Below the pieces are notes generated by a model. It made no database searches. It saw only the letters and a list, made by a program, of their open reading frames with translations, and was not told where the DNA came from. Below are positions 1-6,460 of a stretch of DNA of 20,647 nt, one piece after another; position 1 is the stretch's first letter; each line of letters starts with the position of its first letter. Position numbers and translations under genes: made by a program. This stretch comes from Raskinella chloraquaticus (SeqCode) (GTDB lineage Bacteria > Pseudomonadota > Alphaproteobacteria > Rhizobiales > UBA4765): contig DEZK01000044.1 in the NCBI GenBank assembly GCA_002365175.1, forward strand, positions 1 through 20,647. Direction: 5' to 3'.

Positions 1-29
1 CCGAGCAGAAAGCACCGAACCATTTTCAT
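1..29 (-). CDS. Possible exported protein, N-terminal fragment only
   Basis: An ATG on the minus strand at 29-27 opens a frame that runs off the window edge, giving only MKMVRCFLL. A basic start followed by hydrophobic residues resembles the beginning of a signal peptide, and GGGGATG lies a suitable distance upstream on the minus strand (rc of 34-40). Nine codons are too few to identify a family. The start could also be the second ATG, two codons later. This is an inference from start context only. Confidence 0.3.
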
Positions 30-419
30 GAATTCATCCCCAAAAGTTAGTAAGGAAAGCAGAGAGTACTGTGATTGCAGAGGCGCGCTGCCGATACAAA
101 AGATGCTCAAGCGAGCCCACCCCAACAGATAAGAGATGCGATGATTGGATCAGTTAATCTGCTTCAGCAACAGAAACCGGGCGTTTTCGCCGCTGAATTG
201 CGACTTCGTTTCGCCTTGTGACATGTTTGTCACAAAACCGTCTTGCGGATGAGTTGGCGCTGCCGGTCGCGCGACGATAATCCGCCCGTTTTTACGGCAT
301 TTGGCCAATCTTTTGGCTTACTTTACGTCATCTTGACGGTCACGGCGCGTGATTTCGCAGCAGGACGAATCGTCCGTCACAAACGCTTTGATGTGAGGTT
401 TGGCGCCACGCCGAACGCC
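30..419. other. Gene-poor stretch with several short palindromes
   Basis: No reading frame here looks like a real gene; the 75-codon plus-strand frame at 243-470 overlaps the end of the RraA-family gene antisense and resembles no family I know. The stretch instead carries inverted repeats: TTGTGAC-ATGTTT-GTCACAA (216-235), CGTCA-TCT-TGACG (326-338) and GGACGA-A-TCGTCC (363-375). The first has the look of a CRP/FNR-type dyad but a wider spacer. The last lies downstream of the minus-strand aldolase gene and could fold at its mRNA end, though no T-run follows. Confidence 0.4.
216..235. promoter_or_regulatory. CRP/FNR-like inverted repeat
   Basis: TTGTGAC-ATGTTT-GTCACAA is a perfect 7-bp dyad with a 6-nt spacer. 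The TGTGA...TCACA half-sites match those used by CRP-family regulators, but the gap between TGTGA and TCACA is 8 nt rather than the usual 6. It lies about 190 bp upstream of the possible minus-strand gene at the left edge. A regulator cannot be named from this. Confidence 0.35.
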
Positions 420-1145
420 TCAGCGCTGCTGTGCAGCCTTCCACGCTTCATAGCGCGCTTTTGTCTCTGAATCGGGGGGGTAAAGTCCGGGCAGACGATG
501 GCCGGCTTCCACCTCGCCCATGATCCAGCCTTCGAGGCGTTCCTGCTCGACGCCAAGTGTCGCCACCTCATCAACGAGCGCGGCGGGAATGACGACCGCG
601 CCGTCACGGTCGGCAACGATGACGTCATTGGGGAAAATGGCAGCGCCGCCACAGGCGATCGGCTCCTGCCAGCCAACGAAGGTGAGGCTGCTGACGGAGG
701 CCGGCGCTGCGACGCCCGTCGCCCAGACCGGCAGACGGGATGATTCCACCCCTGCCGCGTCGCGCATGACACCATCGGTGATGAGCGCCGACACACCGCG
801 TTTTTTCATGCGGAGTGCCAGAATATCGCCGAAAATACCCGCATCGCGAACACCCATGGCGTCGGCAACGGCGATCACACCTTCCGGCATCTCTTCAATC
901 GCCGCCCGCGTGGAGCGCGGAGACGACCATGATTCCGGTGTCGCCAGGTCCTCGCGCAACGGGACAAAGCGCAGCGTGAAGGCGCGGCCGACCGCGCGGT
1001 GACTGGCGGCGAAAAGCGGCATGGGCCCGCGCAGCCATGAGCGGCGTATGCCCTTTTTAAGCATGATCGTCGTCAAGGTGGCGGTCGAGACGCTTTCGAG
1101 CCGCTCTTTGAGGGCTGGATCAAGGGAGGTCACGGTCACATTCAT
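420..1145 (-). CDS. RraA-family protein (HMG/CHA-aldolase or oxaloacetate-decarboxylase-like)
   Basis: The 241-residue product belongs to the RraA/dimethylmenaquinone-methyltransferase-like fold, whose biochemically characterised enzymes are metal-dependent class II aldolases cleaving 4-hydroxy-4-methyl-2-oxoglutarate and decarboxylating oxaloacetate. Visible family signatures are the glycine-rich turn ending in GD at residues 106-107 and the segment closing with DGVMRD at 124-129, whose Arg and Asp bind substrate and metal in the aldolases. It is longer than true RNase E inhibitor RraA (about 160 aa) and closer to the aldolase subgroup. The ATG at 1145 is preceded by AGGAG with an 8-nt gap (rc of 1154-1158). 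It is divergent from the next gene and has no pathway partners here, so substrate is unknown and the name RraA should not be read as an RNase regulator. Confidence 0.85.
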   Translation of the reverse strand: MNVTVTSLDPALKERLESVSTATLTTIMLKKGIRRSWLRGPMPLFAASHRAVGRAFTLRFVPLREDLATPESWSSPRSTRAAIEEMPEGVIAVADAMGVRDAGIFGDILALRMKKRGVSALITDGVMRDAAGVESSRLPVWATGVAAPASVSSLTFVGWQEPIACGGAAIFPNDVIVADRDGAVVIPAALVDEVATLGVEQERLEGWIMGEVEAGHRLPGLYPPDSETKARYEAWKAAQQR

Positions 1146-1301
1146 CGCCTAGGCTCCTGATGTCAGGCGCTACCTGGGCGAAATTGCGACGGGCTGTCAA
1201 CGTCATGGCAGCGCGTGGCCCGATCGTTGCGACATCTGGTTGTGACCTTGGTCGGGCGAGCCGTTTTGCTCCGTCACGGCGCAGTTGAGGGAGTGCAATC
1301 C

Positions 1302-1727
1302 ATGAACCGGCTGAAAATGACACGCCTGACTGTGCCAGTTGCGTTTGCACTTGTGTCGGGCGCGATGCTCACCGCCGCCAGAGCCGATGGCTACCGCAGC
1401 GCTCCGCCACAAGCGGTCGACGTCGAGGTCAGGGAGTGGAGCACCCCCTACACTCTCGACATCCCGGCCGACCTTGGCAGAGGGCGGCAGGGCGGGCACG
1501 TGCTCACCTACGCGCCTGCCTACGGGCAGGGCCCTGGCGCCATCCCGCCACGAGCCGGCGGCCCTCCCCTCGCGAACACTCCCTTGTGCGCTGGCGGACA
1601 GATCTTCGCCGCGGGGATTGGATGTGTGCAGGGCTACCGCCCGCCACCCGGCAATGTTCGCGGCCCCTTGCCGTTCAATGACGGACAACTTGCATTACCT
1701 GACCAGCGCCGTTATCGCCAAAGGTAG
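1302..1727 (+). CDS. Small exported Pro/Gly-rich protein of unknown function
   Basis: The 141-residue product begins MNRLKMTRLTVPVAF, a basic stretch followed by a hydrophobic core and an Ala-rich end (TAARADG), so a Sec signal peptide cut near residues 27-29 is likely. The mature part is rich in Pro, Gly and Ala, with two cysteines about 14 residues apart (LCAGGQ and GIGCVQ) that could form a disulfide in the periplasm. No known domain is recognisable. I chose the ATG at 1302 because GGGAG lies 9-10 nt upstream and the signal peptide starts there; an upstream in-frame start at 1215 would add a non-signal extension. It precedes the HPP gene by 63 bp on the same strand and may be co-transcribed. 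Confidence 0.65.
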   Translation: MNRLKMTRLTVPVAFALVSGAMLTAARADGYRSAPPQAVDVEVREWSTPYTLDIPADLGRGRQGGHVLTYAPAYGQGPGAIPPRAGGPPLANTPLCAGGQIFAAGIGCVQGYRPPPGNVRGPLPFNDGQLALPDQRRYRQR

Positions 1728-1790
1728 AGGCCGTCGGTTGCGGTCAGGCGCCAATTTTTCCGCGCGCTGAACTGTAAAGGTGTCAGCGAG

Positions 1791-2270
1791 ATGAGTGAAA
1801 AGGATTCGGGCGCCCGGAACTGGGCGCTGTCAGCACCACGCATGGCCTATCGGGCGCTGGCGACGGGGATAGCTGTCATTGTCATGGAAATTCTGGCGGC
1901 TTTAGTCGCTTTGCCGCTGCCGCTTGTGCCGTTTGTCACGTCGATTGTCCTCACGGTCTCGGCTCCCGATACACAGGCCGCCCGCCCCTATCCGGTGATC
2001 GCCGGGCATATGCTCTCGACACTCGCCGGATTTATCGTCTTGTGGAGCCTTGGACCGGGCGAACTCGAGAACGGGCTTGCCGTCGCGCTGGCCGTCCTGG
2101 CGATGCTGCTGCTGAAGGCGCTGCACCCCCCGGCGGCCCTCGACGCTTTTGTCGTGACCAGCCATGGGGTTGGCAGCGAATGGGCGATCATGCCCATTCT
2201 TATCGGCGCTGTGATGCTTGCCGTTTACGGGCGCGCCACCTATTGGATCGAGCGACGACTGTTTGATTGA
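1791..2270 (+). CDS. HPP-family integral membrane protein
   Basis: The 159-residue protein carries the defining HPP tripeptide at residues 112-114 (LHPPAALD) after a conserved Pro-rich turn near 58-73 (SAPDTQAARPYP). Hydrophobic segments lie at about 22-40, 43-57, 70-87, 94-111 and 132-147, as expected for the four- to five-helix HPP family. Some HPP proteins of cyanobacteria and plant plastids transport nitrite; most bacterial members are uncharacterised. It lies about 4.2 kb upstream of a nitrate-assimilation operon, so nitrite transport is a fair hypothesis, but the two are separated by a minus-strand operon and are not co-transcribed. The ribosome binding site before 1791 is weak. It ends convergently with the gene at 2291-2821, 20 bp away. 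Confidence 0.85.
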   Translation: MSEKDSGARNWALSAPRMAYRALATGIAVIVMEILAALVALPLPLVPFVTSIVLTVSAPDTQAARPYPVIAGHMLSTLAGFIVLWSLGPGELENGLAVALAVLAMLLLKALHPPAALDAFVVTSHGVGSEWAIMPILIGAVMLAVYGRATYWIERRLFD

Positions 2271-2278
2271 GGCTGGCG

Positions 2279-2292
2279 AAGCTTTGAAGCTT
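2279..2292. terminator. Short inverted repeat between convergent genes
   Basis: AAGCTT-TG-AAGCTT lies across the 20-bp gap between two convergent stop codons. Because AAGCTT is self-complementary, the pair can fold on either strand, and AATT follows on the plus side. The stem is short and AT-rich, so a role as bidirectional terminator is only plausible. Confidence 0.25.
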
Positions 2293-2821
2293 AATTGAGC
2301 AGGACATTGATCTCGCTCACCTGCCGGACATGGCGAGGCCCCGGCCGCTGATCCGAGAGGGAGCGCAGGCTGAATACCCCCTCTCGCGATGGCAACCTCT
2401 CGCCATTTTCGCGCGTAATGACAAGAATGCTGGCGCCCGCTGGACTGTTAAACAGCTCTCCCCACGAAAAGCTCGCCCTGTAGCCGTCCACAGCGGTCAC
2501 GATGACGGTTGATGCCCGCACCTTGTAGCGATCGATTGCCTCGATGCCGGCATCACCGAGAAGTCTGGCCAGCAAGACACCGGAATAGCGGACATCAAGG
2601 CGTTGCGTCCGGCCGCCAGTAGATACCTCGCGTCCTTCCGTTGCTTCGGTGAGACCAAGCGCTTCCAGCTCAGGCAGGGAATAGATTTTCGACCCACCTG
2701 CCATACCATTCACTGTGAGGTTTTGCGCCATGACGACAGGTACCGACATTGGCAGAGCAAGAAGCGCCAGCGCCAACAGCACCTGCGGCTTGAGAGTTAT
2801 TCGAGCGATGAATCTTATCAT
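2291..2821 (-). CDS. Exported sulfite-oxidase-fold (molybdopterin-binding-like) protein without cysteine
   Basis: The 176-residue product has a signal peptide (hydrophobic core about residues 12-30, probable cut after VMA at 29-31 or close by) and then one domain resembling the oxidoreductase molybdopterin-binding domain of sulfite oxidase and YedY. Recognisable blocks are the VNG strand near 37-39, YSGVLLARLL at 79-88, VDGYRASFSWGEL at 111-123 and the terminal GPRHVRQVSEINV near 161-173. The catalytic enzymes use a conserved Cys to hold Mo; this protein contains no cysteine, so it is unlikely to be a standard oxidoreductase. I chose the ATG at 2821 because it begins the signal peptide; the frame stays open to 2959, which would overlap tupA. 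It follows tupA by 58 bp and probably belongs to the tup operon, suggesting a cofactor-binding, electron-transfer or metal-handling role in the periplasm. Confidence 0.75.
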   Translation of the reverse strand: MIRFIARITLKPQVLLALALLALPMSVPVVMAQNLTVNGMAGGSKIYSLPELEALGLTEATEGREVSTGGRTQRLDVRYSGVLLARLLGDAGIEAIDRYKVRASTVIVTAVDGYRASFSWGELFNSPAGASILVITRENGERLPSREGVFSLRSLSDQRPGPRHVRQVSEINVLLN

Positions 2822-2879
2822 GCGTTGTATCCGATCATGGCGACAATGGTCGCGCAGACGGCTTGAGCGCTCGCGCCGG

Positions 2880-3764
2880 TCATACGCCGCCTGCGCCCGC
2901 ATTGGGGAAGAACAACTGCTCACCGCCGATTTTATAGTCGCTGATAGCCTTCTGGCCATCCGCTCCGGTCAGCCAGTCGATAAAGGCCTTACCATCGGCG
3001 GCCTTGACGTGGGGATGGCGTTTGGGGTCAACCAGGATGACGCCATACTGATTGAAGAGCCGCTTGTCACCTTCGACAATGATCGCCAGATTCTGGCGGT
3101 TTTTGAAACCGAGCCAGGTGCCGCGATCAGCGAGAACATAGGCTTCCGAGGCGCCGGCAGTGTTGAGCGCCGCACCCATCCCCTGACCGATCTCACGGTA
3201 CCACGGGCCTTTGACCGCATCGAGATTGACGCTGGCGAGTTTCCACAAATTGAGTTCGGCTGCATGAGTTCCCGAGCGATCGCCACGCGAGACAAAGGGA
3301 AGATTCTTGTCGCTGATCGCCTTGAGGGCAATGGCGATATCCTTCGTGCCCTTGATCCCCGCCGGATCACTCGCCGGGCCGATCAGAACGAAGTCATTAT
3401 ACATCACCGGCCTGCGCGCGACGCCGAAGCCATCGGCAACAAACTTCTCCTCCTGGGAGCGGGCATGAACGAAAGCCACATCTGCGTCACCTCGGCGTGC
3501 CGTGTCGAGCGCCTGCCCCGTTCCTTGGGCGATAACGCGGACGGTAATGCCGGTTTTGGCGGTGAATATCGGCAAAATATGTTCAAACAGCCCGGAATCC
3601 TGGGTTGATGTGGTGGATGCGACAATAATCGTGCGGATCGCTGACGACACGACCGGCGGGCTTGCCGACTGCGCGTGCAGGGATAATGGCGGAGCAATGG
3701 CGAGTATCGCCAGCGTGGCCAGGAGGCGGCGTTTTGACAGTGTCAGGCCGTGGAAACGGTTCAT
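2880..3764 (-). CDS. tupA: Tungstate/molybdate ABC transporter, periplasmic binding protein
   Basis: The 294-residue protein has a signal peptide (hydrophobic core about residues 14-28, cut near 31-34) and then a TupA-type oxyanion-binding fold. The hallmark is STTSTQDSGL at 50-59, the Thr/Ser loop that binds tungstate in this family, followed by GTGQAL at 81-86, GDADVAFVH at 92-100 and SRGDRSGTH at 159-167. TupA proteins usually prefer tungstate over molybdate, but specificity cannot be read here, and the neighbouring NasA would need Mo. I chose the ATG at 3764 because GGAG sits 9 nt upstream. Earlier in-frame starts, including a GTG at 3797 that would overlap tupC, lack a convincing site. 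It is third in a tupB-tupC-tupA order, whereas the binding protein gene often comes first. Confidence 0.9.
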   Translation of the reverse strand: MNRFHGLTLSKRRLLATLAILAIAPPLSLHAQSASPPVVSSAIRTIIVASTTSTQDSGLFEHILPIFTAKTGITVRVIAQGTGQALDTARRGDADVAFVHARSQEEKFVADGFGVARRPVMYNDFVLIGPASDPAGIKGTKDIAIALKAISDKNLPFVSRGDRSGTHAAELNLWKLASVNLDAVKGPWYREIGQGMGAALNTAGASEAYVLADRGTWLGFKNRQNLAIIVEGDKRLFNQYGVILVDPKRHPHVKAADGKAFIDWLTGADGQKAISDYKIGGEQLFFPNAGAGGV

Positions 3765-3790
3765 TTGCATTTTCTCCATTTGACAGTGCT

Positions 3791-4525
3791 TCACCACAAT
3801 AAATCGCCGGCAATGAACGCCTTGCCGGACTGGCTTCGCGGCCCGGCGAAAAAGGCTGACGCCGTATTGTCCTCCTCAACCTGACCGCGATGGATAAAAA
3901 CAACACGTTCGGCCAGACGGCGCGCCTGCGGCAGATCGTGGGTCGCGAACACCAATGTCATCCCCTGCTCTTTGAGGGTGATCAGCATGTCTTCGATCTG
4001 ACGCGTGGCGCCGGGATCGAGATGGGCGGTCGGCTCGTCGAGAAAGAGTATTTCGGGATCAAGGGCGGCGGCGCGGGCGATCGCCAGGCGCTGCTGTTCA
4101 CCGCCCGAGAGAAGGCGGGCGGGACGATCAGCGAGTGACGCAAGGCCGAAGCGGTGAAGGGCTGATCCGCTGCGCTGCAGGCTCTCGCTATGTGAAAAAC
4201 CTACCGCACGACAAGCGTGGATGAGATTTTCCCGCGCCGAGCGGCGCAGCATCACCGGCTTCTGGAAGACCATGGCGTGGCGCTTGGGCGCGGCGATACT
4301 GCCAGCCGCTGAAGCAAAGCGTATCGTCCCGCCACTTGGCGCGATCAAGCCGTGACAAAGGCGCAGCAACAACGATTTTCCCGCGCCGTTCGGGCCGATG
4401 ATGGCAAGCGCCTCGGCGCGATTGACAGAAAGCGAGAGGGGGCCAAGCAGCTTTTCGCCGTCCACCTCATAGGTGAGATTTTCAACGAGCAGGGGAAGAA
4501 TCGTGCGCGGGCCGTGCACGCTCAT
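3791..4525 (-). CDS. tupC: Tungstate/molybdate ABC transporter, ATPase
   Basis: The 244-residue cytoplasmic ATPase powers oxyanion import. All ABC motifs are present: Walker A GPNGAGKS at 44-51, Q-loop Gln88, signature LSGGEQQ at 139-145, Walker B ILFLDEPT at 159-166 and the switch His196 in ATHD. It lacks the C-terminal TOBE domain found in ModC, as is usual for TupC, so oxyanion sensing must lie elsewhere, perhaps in the divergent regulator. Its start overlaps the tupB stop by 4 bp (ATGA), pointing to translational coupling. It ends 26 bp before the chosen tupA start. Confidence 0.92.
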   Translation of the reverse strand: MSVHGPRTILPLLVENLTYEVDGEKLLGPLSLSVNRAEALAIIGPNGAGKSLLLRLCHGLIAPSGGTIRFASAAGSIAAPKRHAMVFQKPVMLRRSARENLIHACRAVGFSHSESLQRSGSALHRFGLASLADRPARLLSGGEQQRLAIARAAALDPEILFLDEPTAHLDPGATRQIEDMLITLKEQGMTLVFATHDLPQARRLAERVVFIHRGQVEEDNTASAFFAGPRSQSGKAFIAGDLLW

Positions 4526-5226
4526 GCGCCCATGAACCGGGCGCCGATGCGGCTTGCTCCAAAGGCCGCCGCATTGATCACAAGCGTCAACAGCAGGAGC
4601 ACCAGCCCTAAGCCGAGTGCCAGCGGCAGGTCGCCCTTCGAGGTCTCAAGGGCGATGGCGGTTGTCATGGTGCGGGTATAGCCAGCGATATTGCCGCCGA
4701 CGATGAGCACGGCGCCAACCTCGGCGCTTGCCCGCCCGAAGCCCGCAAGGAGGGCAGTTGCCAGCGAAAAGCGCCCTTCCCACAAAAGAGTTGGAACCAC
4801 CTGCCAACCCGACTGGCCAAGCGACAGCAGATGTTCGCGATACTCGCCCCATAAATCCTCCAAGCTCTGACGGGTCAGCGCGACGACGATCGGCAGGACC
4901 AACACGAACTGGGCAAGGATCATGGCTGGCGGCGTGAACAGCCAGCCAAGGCCACCCAGCGGGCCTGAGCGCGACAGCATCAGATAGATCGCAAGCCCGA
5001 CAACCACCGGGGGCAATCCCATGAGGGCGTTGATCGCGACCACGAGCAGGGCGCGGCCGGGGAAGCGGCTGACGGCAAGGAGCGCGCCGAGCGGCAATCC
5101 GATCAGGGCTGCCAGGAAGACGGCCGACAGCGTCACCCGTAATGACAGCGCGATGATCGCCATCAGTGCCGGGTCGACATCTGCCACCATGCCGATGGCC
5201 GTGGTGAAGGCCGAAACAAATTCCAC
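4522..5226 (-). CDS. tupB: Tungstate/molybdate ABC transporter, permease
   Basis: The 234-residue inner-membrane permease has about five to six hydrophobic segments (roughly 22-50, 59-83, 99-118, 157-178 and 200-222). The cytoplasmic coupling loop lies near 131-150, and the TupB-type block FGRASAEVGAVLIVGGNI at 163-180 is well preserved. The first codon is GTG at 5226, supported by GAGG 8 nt upstream (rc of the ccctc near 5234-5238); the next ATG, at residue 13, has no such site. It is the first gene of the minus-strand operon, whose promoter is shared divergently with the regulator gene at 5332. Confidence 0.9.
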   Translation of the reverse strand: MEFVSAFTTAIGMVADVDPALMAIIALSLRVTLSAVFLAALIGLPLGALLAVSRFPGRALLVVAINALMGLPPVVVGLAIYLMLSRSGPLGGLGWLFTPPAMILAQFVLVLPIVVALTRQSLEDLWGEYREHLLSLGQSGWQVVPTLLWEGRFSLATALLAGFGRASAEVGAVLIVGGNIAGYTRTMTTAIALETSKGDLPLALGLGLVLLLLTLVINAAAFGASRIGARFMGA

Positions 5227-5248
5227 GCCGCTTCCCTCGATGCTGCCA

Positions 5249-5310
5249 AATTTATACTATCCTTTCCGCATAAATGCCAATCATGTAATTTATACATCTA
5301 TATGCATACA
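5249..5310. promoter_or_regulatory. Divergent promoter/operator of tupBCA and the regulator gene
   Basis: This AT-rich stretch lies between two divergent starts. On the minus strand TTGGCA (rc of 5275-5280) and TATAAA (rc of 5251-5256) are spaced 18 nt and form a plausible tup promoter. Dyads present are ATGTA-ATTTA-TACAT (5283-5297, perfect 5-bp arms), GCAT-AA-ATGC (5268-5277, overlapping the -35) and TATGCATA (5301-5308). The 9-mer AATTTATAC occurs twice, at 5249-5257 and 5287-5295. The regulator encoded alongside is the obvious candidate to bind here. I could not fix a plus-strand promoter with confidence. Confidence 0.55.
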
Positions 5311-5331
5311 AAAGCACCGGAGATGCATCCC

Positions 5332-6213
5332 ATGAACGCCTACCTGACGACCGAGGAAGCCGCCACCTATCTGCGGATCAAGGAACGCAAGCTCTACGAT
5401 CTCGTCGCGGCGGGCGCCGTACCCTGTTCCAAAGTCAGTGGTAAATGGCTGTTTCCACGTGTCAGCCTCGATAGCTGGATCGCCGCCGGGCTTGTCGGTC
5501 CAGCGCAACTGCCGCCACCAGCGCCACCCATTATTGGTGGTAGCAGCGATCCTCTGCTCGAATGGGCCGTGCGCACATCCGGTTGCGGACTTGCCCTGCT
5601 GTCGGAAGGCTCGCAGGCCGGGCTTAAACGGCTTGAGCGCCATGATGTCGGGATGGCTGCCATCCATTTTCATGACCTTGGCGACGATGTTGCCGCCAAT
5701 GCTGGCGCGATTGCCGGCAATAGCGCGCTTAATGACGTTGTGCTCATTGCTTTTGCCCGGCGCGAGCAAGGTTTGCTGGTCGCACCCGGTAACCCGCTCG
5801 GGCTCACTTCGCTTGGTGCAGCAATCGATGGCGGCGCCCGTATCGGGCTTCGCCAGGAAGGCGCGGGTGCCTTTATGCTGCTTCGACGGTTGCTGGCGCA
5901 GGAAGGGCGCGAGGCGGCGAGCCTGCGATCGGCTGGCGGGCCTTACCCCACCGGGCTCGATCTTGCGCAGGCATTGAAGGCCAACGACATTGATTGTGGC
6001 GTTGCCACGCGTGCGGTTGCGGCAAATCTGGGGCTTGGATTCGTCGCGCTCGCCTGGGAAGCCTTTGATCTGGCCCTGCGCCAGCGCACCTATTTTATGC
6101 CGGGGCCGCAGAGATTATTCGCGCTGATGCGCGATCAACGTTTCGTCCGGCAGGCGGCTTTGTTCGGCGGTTATGACGTCACGGAAACTGGAACAGTCTG
6201 CTTTGTAAAATAG
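5332..6213 (+). CDS. One-component regulator: excisionase-like HTH plus periplasmic-binding-protein-like sensor
   Basis: The 293-residue protein has two parts. Residues 1-52 are a MerR/excisionase-like helix-turn-helix (YLTTEEAATYLRI, then GKWLFPRVSLDSWI, the usual ending of such domains). Residues 70-285 resemble the PBP-like domain related to molybdate/tungstate-binding proteins, with SSDPLLEWA at 71-79, a short IHFHD block at 111-115, and LRQEGAGA at 173-180 where binding proteins have the anion-contacting R-x-x-G-S-G loop. I infer a cytoplasmic sensor of molybdate, tungstate or a related anion, probably controlling tupBCA and itself. I chose the ATG at 5332 for its GGAG 9 nt upstream and because the HTH begins there; the frame opens at 5302. 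This is not a ModE/TOBE architecture. Control of the nitrate operon on its other side is possible but unproven. Confidence 0.85.
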   Translation: MNAYLTTEEAATYLRIKERKLYDLVAAGAVPCSKVSGKWLFPRVSLDSWIAAGLVGPAQLPPPAPPIIGGSSDPLLEWAVRTSGCGLALLSEGSQAGLKRLERHDVGMAAIHFHDLGDDVAANAGAIAGNSALNDVVLIAFARREQGLLVAPGNPLGLTSLGAAIDGGARIGLRQEGAGAFMLLRRLLAQEGREAASLRSAGGPYPTGLDLAQALKANDIDCGVATRAVAANLGLGFVALAWEAFDLALRQRTYFMPGPQRLFALMRDQRFVRQAALFGGYDVTETGTVCFVK

Positions 6214-6281
6214 CCTGGTGCCGGACGCTGCGGAGGCGGCAGCGACCCCAGATTTCGTGGCGCTTTACGCAGCGTTCGCTC

Positions 6282-6347
6282 TAGGCAAATGCCTAAAATC
6301 ACAGCGAACCGATTCGCTTGTTTAACAGAATTATTCTGCAATACATT
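6282..6347 (+). promoter_or_regulatory. Probable promoter/operator region of the nitrate assimilation operon
   Basis: The 247-bp gap before nrtA holds two perfect dyads: TAGGCA-AA-TGCCTA (6282-6295) and CAGAAT-T-ATTCTG (6326-6338). A weak promoter, TTGTTT (6319-6324) and TACATT (6342-6347) with a 17-nt spacer, would place the second dyad between -35 and -10, where a repressor could act. I saw no convincing sigma-54 element (GG-N10-GC). From 6365 to 6460 there are only short stems, such as ACAAA-AA-TTTGT near 6369-6380, so an RNA antitermination leader is not evident. Confidence 0.4.
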
Positions 6348-6460
6348 GATTTTATTATGTTTTATTCGCACAAAAATTTGTCGTGCCGTGCCCCGTCTTG
6401 ACGATGGAAGAATCGATGGTGCAGCGCACAATACCGGTTCATCGCAGAAGGACATATGTC

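Noticed and set aside
243..470. 75-codon plus-strand frame at the left end
   Set aside because: It overlaps the end of the RraA-family gene antisense, has no ribosome binding site I can see and its product resembles nothing.
2715..3608. 297-codon plus-strand frame
   Set aside because: It is antisense to tupA and the adjoining gene; the minus strand codes for a clear TupA with signal peptide and oxyanion motif.
6365..6460. Possible ANTAR/NasT-type antitermination leader before nrtA
   Set aside because: I found only short stems, not the paired hexaloop hairpins followed by a T-rich terminator that such leaders need.
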